Assembly: GCA_963807085.1 (NCBI GenBank)
Contig: CAWEBB010000002.1
Location: 1-64,000 of the forward strand
Length of the DNA: 64,000 bases
DNA from: JACKII01 sp963807085
GTDB lineage: Bacteria; Pseudomonadota; Alphaproteobacteria; Bin95
Direction: 5' to 3'
Shown: positions 8,384 through 17,301 of the stretch, one piece after another
Position numbering within the stretch: position 1 is the stretch's first letter
How the letters are laid out: each line of letters starts with the position of its first letter
The notes under the pieces: model-generated
What the model was told of the DNA's origin: nothing
Database searches by the model: none
The model's input: only the letters and a program-made list of their open reading frames with translations
Program-made: the position numbers and the translations under genes

Positions 8384-8431
8384 AGCTCCGCGCCAATTCA
8401 TTCCAGGCGCGGGCGTGGAGCAATGCGCCAA
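8362..8431. repeat. Tandem 35-bp duplication at the end of the GST gene
   Basis: Bases 8362-8396 and 8397-8431 match at 31 of 35 positions, with the first 21 bases (starting ttcattccagg) identical. The first copy contains the last codons and stop of the GST gene; the second lies between it and the next start. Confidence 0.9.
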
Positions 8432-8453
8432 GCAAACAGAAGGAAACATCCCG

Positions 8454-10088
8454 ATGCTCGTTATGGACGCCATGGCCCAAATTCTGCGGAAGGAGGGCAT
8501 CGAGACCATGTTCTGCTTCCCCACGACCCCCATCATCGAGGCCGCCGTCGCCGCGGGGCTGCGGCCCGTCATCTGCCGGCAGGAGCGGGTCGGGGTCGAC
8601 ATGGCCGCCGGGTTTGCCCGCGTCGCCAACGGCAGGCCGCCCGCGGTCTTTGCCATGCAATATGGGCCGGGGGCGGAGAATGCCTTTCCCGGCATCGCGT
8701 CAGCCTATTCCGACAGCGCACCGGTCCTGTTGCTGCCGCTCGGCCACAACCGCGACATGGCGCAGGTGTTCCCGACCTTCAAAAGCTCCCGCACCTACGC
8801 CTCCGTCACGAAGCAGGTGGAGGAGATCACCATGCCGGAGCATGTGGGCGACGTGATGCGCCGGGCCTTCAATGCGCTGAAGAACGGCCGTCAGGGCCCG
8901 GTGATGGTCGAAACGCCGAACGATGTCGTAAAGGCGGAATTGGCGGCAGCGCCCGACTACCGGATCGTCGCCCGCACGCGATCCGCTGGCGATCCGGAAG
9001 ACATCGATCGCGCGGCAGAAATGCTGGTCGCTGCCCGCACGCCGATGCTGCTGGCGGGCCAGGGTGTGCTCTATGCCGAAGCGTCGTCAGAACTGGTCGA
9101 ACTGGCCGAATTGCTGCAAGCAGCCGTGATGACTACGAACGATGGCAAGAGCGCATTTCCGGAAGACCATGCCCTCGCACTCGGCACCGGCGGCATTGTC
9201 TACACGGCCCACGGCAAGGCGCTGCTGGCGGAGGCCGATGTGGTTCTGGGCGTCGGCTCCAGCCTGACCCCGCACCGCATCACCAGCCCAGCCCTGCCAA
9301 AGGGCGGAAAGGTCATCCACGCCACCAACGACAGCCGCGACTTAAACAAGAACTACACGACCGAAATCGGTATTCTTGGCGACGCCAAGCTGGTGCTGCG
9401 CGCTTTGGTGGATTGCGTGCGCGACCGCCTTCGCGGCGCCCAGCGCGACGACAGCATGGCCAAAAAGATCGCCAGCCACCGCGAGCCCTGGCTGGCGGAA
9501 TGGCAGGCCAAACTGACCAGCAATGAAGCGCCGATGACGCCCTATCGCGTTATCGGCGAATTTATGCGCGTGATCGATCCCGCCGAGGCTATCGTCACGC
9601 ATGATTCCGGCAGCCCGCGCGACCAGATACTGCCCTTCTACCGAGCGACGGTGCCGCGCTCCTATATCGGCTGGGGCAAGTCGCACCAGCTCGGCACCGG
9701 CCTCGGCCTCGCCATCGGCGCAAAGGTGGCAGCGCCCGACAAGTTCTGCGTCAACTTCATGGGAGACGCGGCCTTCGGCATGACCGGCCTGGACTTTGAG
9801 ACGGCCGTGCGGAGCGGCATCCCCCACTGCACCATTGTGCTGAACAACTCGACCATGGCGATAGAGATCCCGCACATGCAGCTAAGCCACGAGAAGCACC
9901 GGGCGCGCGATCTGGGCGGCAACTACGCCGCCTTGGCGCGTGATCTCGGCGGCTGGAGCGAACGCGTCGAAGATTCGAACGACGTCGGTAACGCCATCCT
10001 GCGTGCCAAACGCGCGACGGAGGACGGCAGGACCTGCCTGCTGGAATTCATTACCAGCGCAGAAACCGCTTTCTCCAACCGAAGCTGA
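8454..10088 (+). CDS. Thiamine-diphosphate-requiring enzyme, acetolactate synthase-like
   Basis: The 544-aa protein has the catalytic glutamate in RQERVGVDMAAGFAR (N-terminal domain) and a ThDP pyrophosphate motif written GDAAFGMTG and followed by NN (VLNNSTMAIEI, about residues 440-475). The usual GDG is GDA here. The ATG at 8454 was chosen because agaagga lies 9 bases upstream; an in-frame GTG at 8415 falls inside the 35-bp duplication. It shares an operon direction with the PanE-like and GST genes. The reaction is probably 2-oxo-acid decarboxylation or carboligation; the substrate is unknown. It is clearly different in sequence from the other ThDP enzyme at 2413-4155. Confidence 0.85.
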   Translation: MLVMDAMAQILRKEGIETMFCFPTTPIIEAAVAAGLRPVICRQERVGVDMAAGFARVANGRPPAVFAMQYGPGAENAFPGIASAYSDSAPVLLLPLGHNRDMAQVFPTFKSSRTYASVTKQVEEITMPEHVGDVMRRAFNALKNGRQGPVMVETPNDVVKAELAAAPDYRIVARTRSAGDPEDIDRAAEMLVAARTPMLLAGQGVLYAEASSELVELAELLQAAVMTTNDGKSAFPEDHALALGTGGIVYTAHGKALLAEADVVLGVGSSLTPHRITSPALPKGGKVIHATNDSRDLNKNYTTEIGILGDAKLVLRALVDCVRDRLRGAQRDDSMAKKIASHREPWLAEWQAKLTSNEAPMTPYRVIGEFMRVIDPAEAIVTHDSGSPRDQILPFYRATVPRSYIGWGKSHQLGTGLGLAIGAKVAAPDKFCVNFMGDAAFGMTGLDFETAVRSGIPHCTIVLNNSTMAIEIPHMQLSHEKHRARDLGGNYAALARDLGGWSERVEDSNDVGNAILRAKRATEDGRTCLLEFITSAETAFSNRS

Positions 10089-10187
10089 AGACGGTGGTGG
10101 GTCGGGCCTTCATTTTGAGACGAAGCGGCTTGGGAGGACTCGGTAGACCATCGCCAAGGCATGACCCAGGCCATACGCTGGGAGGGG

Positions 10188-10262
10188 TGGCTCCGCGAGT
10201 AGGATTCGAACCTACGACCGATCGGTTAACAGCCGATTGCTCTACCGCTGAGCTATCGCGGA
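10188..10262 (-). tRNA. tRNA-Asn (GTT)
   Basis: On the minus strand the sequence folds as a full cloverleaf: acceptor stem tccgcga/tcgcgga, D-arm with agctcagcggtagagc, anticodon loop ctgttaa with anticodon GTT, T-arm with ggttcgaacc, and an encoded CCA end (10188-10190). It lies about 100 bp past the ThDP gene. Confidence 0.97.
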
Positions 10263-10374
10263 ATACCCAACACGCCGCGCCGAAGCGCTGGCTTGAAACC
10301 AGAAATTAACGCGCCGCTCCGTGCTTGCCAAGCCCTGATCCGCTCGGGCGAAAGGCCGTCTCGTCGCAGTCGCG

Positions 10375-10434
10375 CCCGTCACAGCCGTGTTCGTCACCGC
10401 CTTGTTCGTCACCGCCTTGCCCGCCACAGTCATG
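10375..10434. repeat. Four 15-bp tandem units, two identical
   Basis: ttcgtcaccgccttg occurs at 10390-10404 and 10405-10419. Diverged units of the same length flank it on both sides. The array covers the stop codon and 3' flank of the esterase gene. Together with 10263-10374, this region otherwise shows no gene. Confidence 0.75.
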
Positions 10435-11461
10435 GCAAATGGTGACGGCGCAGAAACGCCCACGCCGCCGTCGGCCCATCAGCGTCGAGGCAGCGCGGCC
10501 CCATCACCTGCCGCAGTTTCGGCGTCAATTTGAAGGACAGGGTGGAGGGCAGCCAATGCCCGCCGCCACGGATCACCCAGAACAGCACCGACGGCGCATC
10601 GGACGCCGCGCCCCAGGACCACCGCTCGATCCTGCAATCGTCGTCAGGCGCCACGTCCGGCAACCAGTCCCTTGCTACCGGCTGCGTCCCTTTCAGGCCG
10701 TGAGCCTCCAACCAGAACTTCAGCGTATCCAAGGCCGAGCGGAGAACAATACCGCCCTTCAGCAGTTCGCCGCCTTTCCAAGGAATGACGGGGTCTGCCG
10801 TCCCCAGCGCAATCATTATCGGGCGCGCAACGGCGGGCTCCGACAGCTTCCACGCCGGTAGCGTGGCGTTAAACGCCGCCCCTGCCGCGAACTTTTCGGG
10901 CCGCTCGATCAGAAGACGAAAGGTCATCATGCCGCCATTGGAAGCGCCGGCGACATAAATTCGCGTGGGATCGGCCTGCCGTTCCTCCACCGCCCATTCC
11001 GCCAGCGCCTCTATAAAGCCTGTGTCATCGGGCGGACCGTTCGTCAGCGGCCACCTGTTCCGCAGATCGAACCAATGCTGGGACTCGCCCGCCTGATCGC
11101 CGGTACGCGGGTCAGTGCCATTCGGTGCGAGCAACAGAAAACCATCCCGCTCCGCAAGGCGCAGCCAGGATTGGTGCGGAGAACTCGCGTTCCTGAACAT
11201 CTTGCGCGCGCTTTGCCCGCCGCCATGCAAAACGATTACCACGGGCGCACCCGGCGCGAATCGCGCTGGCCGGAACTCCAGGAACAGACGTTCCGTGCCA
11301 TTAAAGGGAAACCGGCGCTCCAGCATGCCCGCGGGCACCGGCGCGGCCGGCAATTGGGCTTGCGCATCGCTCAGGCAGGGATTCAGACTGATGAAAAAAA
11401 GAAAAATCATCGAAACGACCTGCGCCCAGTAGCCGGCGAGGCATCTGACATTCATCAACAA
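10430..11461 (-). CDS. Secreted alpha/beta-hydrolase, PHB depolymerase/LpqC-type esterase
   Basis: The 343-aa protein begins with a hydrophobic signal segment (about residues 12-36). Next come the oxyanion loop VLHGGGQS (about 78-85), the nucleophile elbow GASNGG with Ser174, an acid residue in GTADPVIPW and a catalytic His in RGGGHWLP (about 303). This order matches esterase family CE1 members annotated as polyhydroxybutyrate depolymerase or feruloyl esterase. The substrate is unknown; an extracellular or periplasmic ester is likely. It is monocistronic, lying between two tRNA genes on the same strand. Confidence 0.85.
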   Translation of the reverse strand: MLMNVRCLAGYWAQVVSMIFLFFISLNPCLSDAQAQLPAAPVPAGMLERRFPFNGTERLFLEFRPARFAPGAPVVIVLHGGGQSARKMFRNASSPHQSWLRLAERDGFLLLAPNGTDPRTGDQAGESQHWFDLRNRWPLTNGPPDDTGFIEALAEWAVEERQADPTRIYVAGASNGGMMTFRLLIERPEKFAAGAAFNATLPAWKLSEPAVARPIMIALGTADPVIPWKGGELLKGGIVLRSALDTLKFWLEAHGLKGTQPVARDWLPDVAPDDDCRIERWSWGAASDAPSVLFWVIRGGGHWLPSTLSFKLTPKLRQVMGPRCLDADGPTAAWAFLRRHHLP

Positions 11462-11474
11462 AACCCCGAAACGT

Positions 11475-11548
11475 TGGAGGCGCGAACCGGAATCGAACCG
11501 GTGTACGAGGATTTGCAGTCCTCTGCATCACCACTCTGCCATCGCGCC
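11475..11548 (-). tRNA. tRNA-Cys (GCA)
   Basis: The minus strand gives a complete cloverleaf: acceptor ggcgcga, D-arm tggcagagtggt, anticodon stem-loop gaggactgcaaatcctc with anticodon GCA, T-arm ccggttcgattccgg, and CCA encoded at 11475-11477. Confidence 0.97.
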
Positions 11549-11669
11549 ATCCAGCAACTGTCGCTGCAAGGAGAGCCGGTGTCGATAATCGCGCGCGCGC
11601 GCCTCGTCAAGCGGAAAGCCGCAGTGCGACGCAGCCGTCGCGGCATATGCCTTGCCTTCAGAAGAAAAA

Positions 11670-11697
11670 TTGGATGCAATGAAACGATATCTATAGT
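11670..11697 (+). promoter_or_regulatory. Putative sigma70-type promoter of pcm-tolC
   Basis: ttggat (11670-11675) and tatagt (11692-11697) are separated by 16 bases, about 115 bp before the pcm start. They are the best -35/-10 pair in the 260-bp spacer after tRNA-Cys, which otherwise holds no gene. The call rests on consensus similarity only. Confidence 0.4.
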
Positions 11698-11810
11698 ATC
11701 CGCGATCAAACTTTCGACCGCCTTGCTATACGGGTTTCCCCGGCTTTGCGCTGACCCTGTTTGGCGGCTCAAGCAGCGGCCCGTTACCGAAGAAGGATTT
11801 GACGCCCACA

Positions 11811-12491
11811 ATGGCTAACTTCGACCTTGCCCGCCACAATATGGTTGAGAGTCAAATCCGTACCAATAAGGTTACGGACAAAAGGCTTCTCGACGCGCTG
11901 CGTCGCGTGCCCCGCCATTTGTTCGTGCCGACCGCCCAACAATCGGTCGCCTATGCCGACAAGCCGTTGCGGCTGGACAATGGCCGCTCCCTTCCATCGC
12001 CGATGGTCGCCGCCCGCCTGTATCAAGCCGCCGAGGTGATGGCAGACGATCTGGTCCTCGTAGTCGGCGCAGCATCCGGCTACAGCACCGCGGTGCTGGG
12101 GCAACTCGCCAGTGCCGTTGTCGCACTGGAGGAAGACGAAGATCTGGTTGAATTCTTCCGCAACGTCTTGAAAAGCGATGACGAAGAACTCGCCGACCTC
12201 GGGCCTGGAGATAATGTTATTCCGGTAGTCGGTCCATTGACCGAAGGCTGGCCCCAACAGGCGCCTTACGACGTGATCATCGTGGAAGGGGCGGCCGAAG
12301 AAATGCCTCAGACGCTGCTGGACCAATTGGGGCCCGACGGCCGGCTTGTCGGGGTATTGCGCCAGCCGGGCCAGCCGGGCCGTGCAGTGCTCATGCGAAA
12401 GGAAGGCTCAACCGTTGGCGTCGTCGAATTGTTCGACGCCATGCTGCCGGTGATGCCTGGATTTACTCGTCTCCCGGAGTTCGCACTTTGA
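11811..12491 (+). CDS. pcm: Protein-L-isoaspartate O-methyltransferase family protein
   Basis: The 226-aa SAM-dependent methyltransferase has the substrate loop GRSLPSPMVAARL (about residues 60-72) and the SAM motif VVGAASGYSTAVLGQLA (about 83-99), a variant of the GTGSGY motif. It methylates damaged isoaspartyl residues in the canonical family; this alphaproteobacterial subgroup diverges, so its repair activity is inferred. The ATG at 11811 matches the family start (NFDLARHNMVESQIRTNKVT), with an agaagga site 13-14 bases upstream. Its stop overlaps the tolC start. The order pcm-tolC-popZ-valS is a familiar alphaproteobacterial block. Confidence 0.9.
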   Translation: MANFDLARHNMVESQIRTNKVTDKRLLDALRRVPRHLFVPTAQQSVAYADKPLRLDNGRSLPSPMVAARLYQAAEVMADDLVLVVGAASGYSTAVLGQLASAVVALEEDEDLVEFFRNVLKSDDEELADLGPGDNVIPVVGPLTEGWPQQAPYDVIIVEGAAEEMPQTLLDQLGPDGRLVGVLRQPGQPGRAVLMRKEGSTVGVVELFDAMLPVMPGFTRLPEFAL

Positions 12492-13882
12492 TAAGTCGAT
12501 TGACAATGGCCCTTTTGGGGTCAGCAGCAATGGTGGCGTTATCTGCGGGCAATGCCACTGCAGACATGGATCGGATGCGGGCGGCCTTTGCGAAAGCCTA
12601 TCTCACCAATCCCACGTTGGAAGCTCAACGGGCCCAAGTGAGGGCGGTCGACGAAAATGTTAACCAGGCAGTGTCACTCTCCCGGCCGTCGGTAACGCTG
12701 AGGGCGTCAGCGGGCGCCGGCATGTTTTCCAACGATACCGGCATTAGGCAAACCGACGGCAGCAGCACCCCGATCTCCAGCGAACTCGAGGTCGCACAGC
12801 CGCTCTACCGGGGCGGCACAAATTCGGCCTCGGTGAAACGGGCCGAAAATCAGGTGCTGGCCGCGCGCGCTGCCCTGGTCGGTACCGAGCAGCAGATATT
12901 CCTGGACGCTGGACGCGCTTATATGGATGTGGTCCGCGACCAAGCCATTGTGGATCTTCGAAGGAATAACGTCGTCGTACTTCGGCGCCAGTTGCAGGCT
13001 ACCCGTGACCGTTTCGAAGTCGGCGAAGTCACGCGCACGGACGTCAGCCAGGCCGAAGCGAGGCTAGCGTCCGCAGAGGGGGATTTTGTCCAGGCCGAAG
13101 GCGATCTTGCATCGTCTCGTGCGACATTCACACAGATCGTGGGAGAACCCCCCGGTTTTTTGGAATTCCCCAGGAGCTACGACAAGCTCCCGAACAGCCG
13201 AGAAGAGGCAATTCAATTCGGCGCCGTGAATAACCCCCTCGTCATCGAAGCGACGTTCAATCACCTGGCCGCAGCGAGAGACGTCCGGGCAATTTATGGC
13301 GAATTGTTGCCGAGCGCCGATCTGGTCGGGCGGGCCCGGTATGATTCCGAGGTTTATGACGCCAGGACGGAAGGGGCGAGCGCCGAAGCGTTGCTGCAGT
13401 TGACAGTGCCGCTCTATCAGGGCGGATCCGTGCGTTCCCGCGTACGCCAGGCAAAGCAGATCGCGTCACAGCGGCTTGTCGAGATCGAGCAGGCCCGGCG
13501 CAACGCCATCGAAGAAGCGGTGATCGGCTGGGAGCAGCTTGTTGCGGCCGTTGCCCGGGAAAAGTCGCTGCGGTCAGAAGTCCGCGCCCAGGAAATAGCC
13601 CTGGAAGGCGTGAAGCAGGAGGCGCTGGTGGGCACGCGCACCGTGCTTGATGAGTTGAATGCGGAGCAAGAGTTGCTAAATGCGCGCGTCAGCTTGGTGG
13701 ATGCGCGGCGAAACCAAGTGGTTGCGGCGCTGGTTTTGGCCGTTTCGACCGGGTTGCTGACCGTGGAAGCACTCGAGCTCGAAGTGCCTCACTACGATGT
13801 ACGCACGCATTACGAATCAGTTCGCAGCACTTGGACCGGCACGGGTGTCGATGCAAACTGGCAGCCAGCTAGCGGCAAATAG
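12488..13882 (+). CDS. tolC: TolC family outer-membrane channel protein
   Basis: The 464-aa protein has an N-terminal signal peptide (cleavage likely after about residue 25) and two OEP repeats typical of TolC. These include the turn motifs VAQPLYRGG and LTVPLYQGG and long coiled segments (ARAALVGTEQQIFLDAGRAYMD; QRLVEIEQARRNAIEEAVIG) that form the periplasmic tunnel. It exports substrates together with an inner-membrane pump and a periplasmic adaptor, neither of which is encoded here. The start is TTG at 12488, overlapping the pcm stop by 4 bp, with cggag 9 bases upstream. An ATG at 12506 is the alternative. Confidence 0.93.
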   Translation: MISRLTMALLGSAAMVALSAGNATADMDRMRAAFAKAYLTNPTLEAQRAQVRAVDENVNQAVSLSRPSVTLRASAGAGMFSNDTGIRQTDGSSTPISSELEVAQPLYRGGTNSASVKRAENQVLAARAALVGTEQQIFLDAGRAYMDVVRDQAIVDLRRNNVVVLRRQLQATRDRFEVGEVTRTDVSQAEARLASAEGDFVQAEGDLASSRATFTQIVGEPPGFLEFPRSYDKLPNSREEAIQFGAVNNPLVIEATFNHLAAARDVRAIYGELLPSADLVGRARYDSEVYDARTEGASAEALLQLTVPLYQGGSVRSRVRQAKQIASQRLVEIEQARRNAIEEAVIGWEQLVAAVAREKSLRSEVRAQEIALEGVKQEALVGTRTVLDELNAEQELLNARVSLVDARRNQVVAALVLAVSTGLLTVEALELEVPHYDVRTHYESVRSTWTGTGVDANWQPASGK

Positions 13883-13901
13883 GCGTCGGAGGACGTGATC
13901 G

Positions 13902-14447
13902 ATGGCAGACAAACCCAACCATGGCCAGAAGCCATTTCCGAGCGCAAAGGAAGGTGCGACAGACGATGACATTTTCGCCGAAATGGGTCGGATGCTGGCA
14001 CAGGATCAATTGAACCCCCCTGCCCCCGCCAAGCCTGCGACAGCAACAGCAACCGCGCAAAATGCGGCAGCCACGAAAGTGGCGGACAAAGATCCTCTCG
14101 ATCTCACACATATCGTAAAGGCGGGCAAATCGCAGCCTGCCAGGCCTGCCGCCGGTACCGGTTCTGCGGCTCCGATCGTGGCCACTTCCCCACCCACCCC
14201 GCGGAGCCAGGGCACCAAAATCGGTGAGGCTGTCGCCATGCTAGAGGGCGAGCCCAAACGTGTCGCCACGCCTAAACCCGCCATTTCGCCGGACGCTTCG
14301 GGCGCAATGGTTTCCAGCCGCAGCCTTGATGCCATCGTGCAGGACGCTGCGCGCCCCATGATTCAGGCGTGGATCGACCAGAACATGGAACGCATCGTGC
14401 GCGAGGAAGCCGCCAAAGTCGCGGCGAAGGTATCGTCAAAACCCTGA
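13902..14447 (+). CDS. popZ: DUF2497/PopZ-like polar organizing protein
   Basis: The 181-aa protein has a short N-terminal conserved part (DDDIFAEMGRMLAQ), a long Pro/Ala-rich disordered middle (about residues 38-140) and a C-terminal helical module SLDAIVQDAARPMIQAWIDQ continuing to about residue 176. This N-helix/linker/C-helix plan is that of PopZ/DUF2497, which self-assembles at the cell pole and anchors the chromosome in Caulobacter. Polar function here is inferred from architecture and from its position between tolC and valS. It starts 19 bp after tolC and is followed by a terminator. Confidence 0.8.
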   Translation: MADKPNHGQKPFPSAKEGATDDDIFAEMGRMLAQDQLNPPAPAKPATATATAQNAAATKVADKDPLDLTHIVKAGKSQPARPAAGTGSAAPIVATSPPTPRSQGTKIGEAVAMLEGEPKRVATPKPAISPDASGAMVSSRSLDAIVQDAARPMIQAWIDQNMERIVREEAAKVAAKVSSKP

Positions 14448-14477
14448 CAATAGTCGTTTCGGACTATTGTTGCCGCT

Positions 14478-14507
14478 AACGCCTGGAGCGTACGTTCCGG
14501 GCGTTTT
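14478..14507 (+). terminator. Intrinsic terminator between popZ and valS
   Basis: aacgcctgga (14478-14487) pairs with tccgggcgtt (14496-14505), 10 bp with one G-T pair, followed by more T residues. A second hairpin, acaatagtc/gactattgt (14447-14470), precedes it directly at the popZ stop. Confidence 0.65.
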
Positions 14508-14567
14508 CCCATTCTAAGGGTTTCGCTTTGCAGGCGGCCCGCTGCGTTCCACCCGCGAGAGACGAAA

Positions 14568-17246
14568 ATGCCGGATACAATTACCCCTACCGCCAAGCAA
14601 CCACTCGACAAGACGTTCGCGGCCGGCACGGTGGAAGCGCGCCATTATGACGATTGGGAGAGGGCCGGCGCGTTCGCCGCCGATCCCAATTCCAACAAAG
14701 CTCCCTATACCATCATCATGCCGCCGCCGAACGTCACCGGCAGCCTGCATATGGGCCACGCGCTCACGTTTACGCTGCAGGATGTGCTGATCCGCTATTA
14801 TCGCATGGCAGGCCGCGACGCGCTCTGGCAGCCAGGCCAGGATCATGCTGGCATCGCGACCCAGATGGTCGTGGAGCGGCAGTTGGCCGAGGAAGGCAAG
14901 ACGCGGCACGACCTGGGCCGCGAAGCCTTCATTGACAAGGTGTGGGAATGGAAGGCGGAGTCGGGAGGTACAATCTCCAGCCAGCTCCGCCGCCTGGGTG
15001 CGTCTGCCGACTGGCCGCGCGACCGATTTACGCTGGACGAAGGCGTCAGCAAGGCCGTGCGCAAGGTGTTCGTCGACCTTTACAAGGAAGGCCTGATCTA
15101 CAAGGACAGCCGCCTGGTCAACTGGGATCCGGCGCTGGAGACCGCCATCAGCGACCTGGAGGTCGAGCAGAAGGAGGTCAAGGGCCATCTCTGGTATTTC
15201 CGCTACCCGGTGGATGGACAGCCAGACCGCTTCCTGACCGTCGCCACCACGCGGCCCGAAACCATGCTGGGCGACACCGCCGTCGCCGTACACCCTGACG
15301 ATGAGCGCTACCAGGACCTGATCGGCAAGCACTGTGTGCTGCCCTTGGTCGGCCGCAAGATCGTCATCGTCGCCGACGAGTACGCTGACCCGGAGACGGG
15401 CTCTGGCGCGGTTAAAATCACACCCGCCCATGACTTCAACGACTTCGAGGTCGGGCGCCGCCATAATCTTGAGATGATCAACGTCCTGGACCGAAAGGGC
15501 CGGATCAACGAAAACGCATCCAAGGAGTACCAGGGCCTGGAGCGGTTTGAGGCCCGCAAAAAAGTTGTCGCGGCCATCGAACAACTGGGCCTCCTGGAGA
15601 AGATCGAGCCGCACGCGCACACGGTCCCCTATGGCGACCGCGGCGGTGTGCCGATCGAGCCCTACCTGACCGAACAATGGTATGTGGACGCCGAAACCCT
15701 GGCCAAACCGGCCATCGAGGCCGTGGAGACCGGCCGCACCAAATTCGTGCCGGAAAACTGGTCCAAGACCTATTTCGAGTGGATGCGCAACATCCAGCCC
15801 TGGTGCATTTCCCGGCAGCTCTGGTGGGGACATCAGATTCCGGCCTGGTACGGCCCCGATGGCGAAATCTTCGTCGCCGACAATGATGCGGAGGCCGCGA
15901 GACTTGCCAGGGCGCATTACGGCGAGGACAAGCCGCTGGAGCGCGACCCGGACGTGCTCGACACCTGGTTTTCCAGCGGGTTGTGGCCATTTTCGACGCT
16001 CGGTTGGCCGGAGCAGACGCCGGAGCTGGCACGCTACTATCCCGGCGACGTGCTGGTCACGGGTTTCGACATCATCTTCTTCTGGGTCGCCCGCATGATG
16101 ATGCTGGGCATCCATTTCATGGGCGACGTGCCGTTCCGCACGGTCTACATCCACGCGCTGGTCCGGGACGAAAAGGGCCAGAAAATGTCAAAATCCAAGG
16201 GGAATATCATCGATCCCCTGGAGGTCATCGACGAATACTCCGCCGATAGCCTGCGCTTCACGCTTGCCGTGATGGCTGCACAGGGCCGGGACATCAAGCT
16301 CGCCAAGAACCGGGTCGAAGGCTACCGCAATTTCGGCACCAAGCTGTGGAACGCGGCCCGTTTCTGTGAGATGAACCGGTGCACCCTGCCCGTCAATTTC
16401 GACCCGGCGACGGTCAGGCAAACGGTGAACAAGTGGATCGTCGGCGAGGTGGCGCGCGTCGCCGCCGAAACCGCGCACGGCATTGAAACCTACCGCTTCA
16501 ACGAGGCGGCAGGTGGGCAATATCACTTCGTCTGGAACACCTTCTGCGACTGGTACCTCGAGTTCATCAAGCCGGTCCTGAACGGCGATGACGCGGAAGC
16601 CGCGGCCGAAACCCGCGCCACCGCAGCCTGGGTGCTCGACCAGGTTACGCTGATGCTGCACCCGTTCATGCCCTTCATCACCGAAGAGCTGAACGAGCAT
16701 TTCCGGTTTGTGGCTGACCGCCCGCTCATCACCGCTGATTGGCCGGTGCTGGAGCGCCTGGACGCGCCAGAAGCCAAAACCGAGATGGACTGGGTCGTCC
16801 GCCTGGTCACCGATATCCGTGCGGTGCGGGCCGAGTTGAACGTGCCCGCCGGCGCGCAGATCCCCTGCCTGGTCCACGGCGCCTCCGCCGAAACGCGGGC
16901 GCGGCTGGAACGGCATGCCGGCTACATCCACCGCCTCGCCCGTCTGACCGGCGTTGAAGCGGCCGGCGAGATGCCCAAAGGCGCGGTGCAGATTGTGGTA
17001 GACGAGGCAACCTATGGCCTGCCACTCGCCGATGTGATCGACGTCGCGGCCGAGCGCAACCGCCTGGCGACCGCCATCGCCAAGGCGGAAAAGGATTTGG
17101 GGGGCCTGGACAAGCGCCTTGCCAATCCCGGCTTCCTTGCCAACGCCGACCCAACCGTGGTCGAGGAGACCAAGGAAAAACGCGAGAGCGTGGCTGGCCA
17201 ACGCGACAAGCTGGCCGCGGCCGCGGCACGCCTGGCGGAGATGTAA
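14568..17246 (+). CDS. valS: Valine--tRNA ligase
   Basis: The 892-aa class I aminoacyl-tRNA synthetase charges tRNA-Val. It has the HIGH-type motif in NVTGSLHMGHA (about residues 50-59), an editing domain (about 190-350, with TTRPETMLGDTAV), the KMSKS motif in GQKMSKSKGN (about 538-547), the anticodon-binding domain and a C-terminal coiled-coil arm (about 822-892) typical of ValRS. Length and all key motifs are intact. The start ATG at 14568 follows an intrinsic terminator, so it is probably transcribed from its own promoter in 14508-14567. Confidence 0.98.
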   Translation: MPDTITPTAKQPLDKTFAAGTVEARHYDDWERAGAFAADPNSNKAPYTIIMPPPNVTGSLHMGHALTFTLQDVLIRYYRMAGRDALWQPGQDHAGIATQMVVERQLAEEGKTRHDLGREAFIDKVWEWKAESGGTISSQLRRLGASADWPRDRFTLDEGVSKAVRKVFVDLYKEGLIYKDSRLVNWDPALETAISDLEVEQKEVKGHLWYFRYPVDGQPDRFLTVATTRPETMLGDTAVAVHPDDERYQDLIGKHCVLPLVGRKIVIVADEYADPETGSGAVKITPAHDFNDFEVGRRHNLEMINVLDRKGRINENASKEYQGLERFEARKKVVAAIEQLGLLEKIEPHAHTVPYGDRGGVPIEPYLTEQWYVDAETLAKPAIEAVETGRTKFVPENWSKTYFEWMRNIQPWCISRQLWWGHQIPAWYGPDGEIFVADNDAEAARLARAHYGEDKPLERDPDVLDTWFSSGLWPFSTLGWPEQTPELARYYPGDVLVTGFDIIFFWVARMMMLGIHFMGDVPFRTVYIHALVRDEKGQKMSKSKGNIIDPLEVIDEYSADSLRFTLAVMAAQGRDIKLAKNRVEGYRNFGTKLWNAARFCEMNRCTLPVNFDPATVRQTVNKWIVGEVARVAAETAHGIETYRFNEAAGGQYHFVWNTFCDWYLEFIKPVLNGDDAEAAAETRATAAWVLDQVTLMLHPFMPFITEELNEHFRFVADRPLITADWPVLERLDAPEAKTEMDWVVRLVTDIRAVRAELNVPAGAQIPCLVHGASAETRARLERHAGYIHRLARLTGVEAAGEMPKGAVQIVVDEATYGLPLADVIDVAAERNRLATAIAKAEKDLGGLDKRLANPGFLANADPTVVEETKEKRESVAGQRDKLAAAAARLAEM

Positions 17247-17301
17247 AGTTTCGGAAGGCAAGCCATTCTGACACAAGCCGGTCCGAAGTGCCGTCGTGCG
17301 G

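Noticed and set aside
10242..10463. 73-codon minus-strand frame with an AVTNKAVTNTAVTG repeat
   Set aside because: It overlaps both the tRNA-Asn gene and the esterase 3' end. The apparent repeat comes from the 15-bp tandem units.
14514..16154. Long minus-strand open frame (546 codons) opposite valS
   Set aside because: It lies entirely opposite the intact valS, has no domain or family pattern, and is a normal product of high-GC codon bias.
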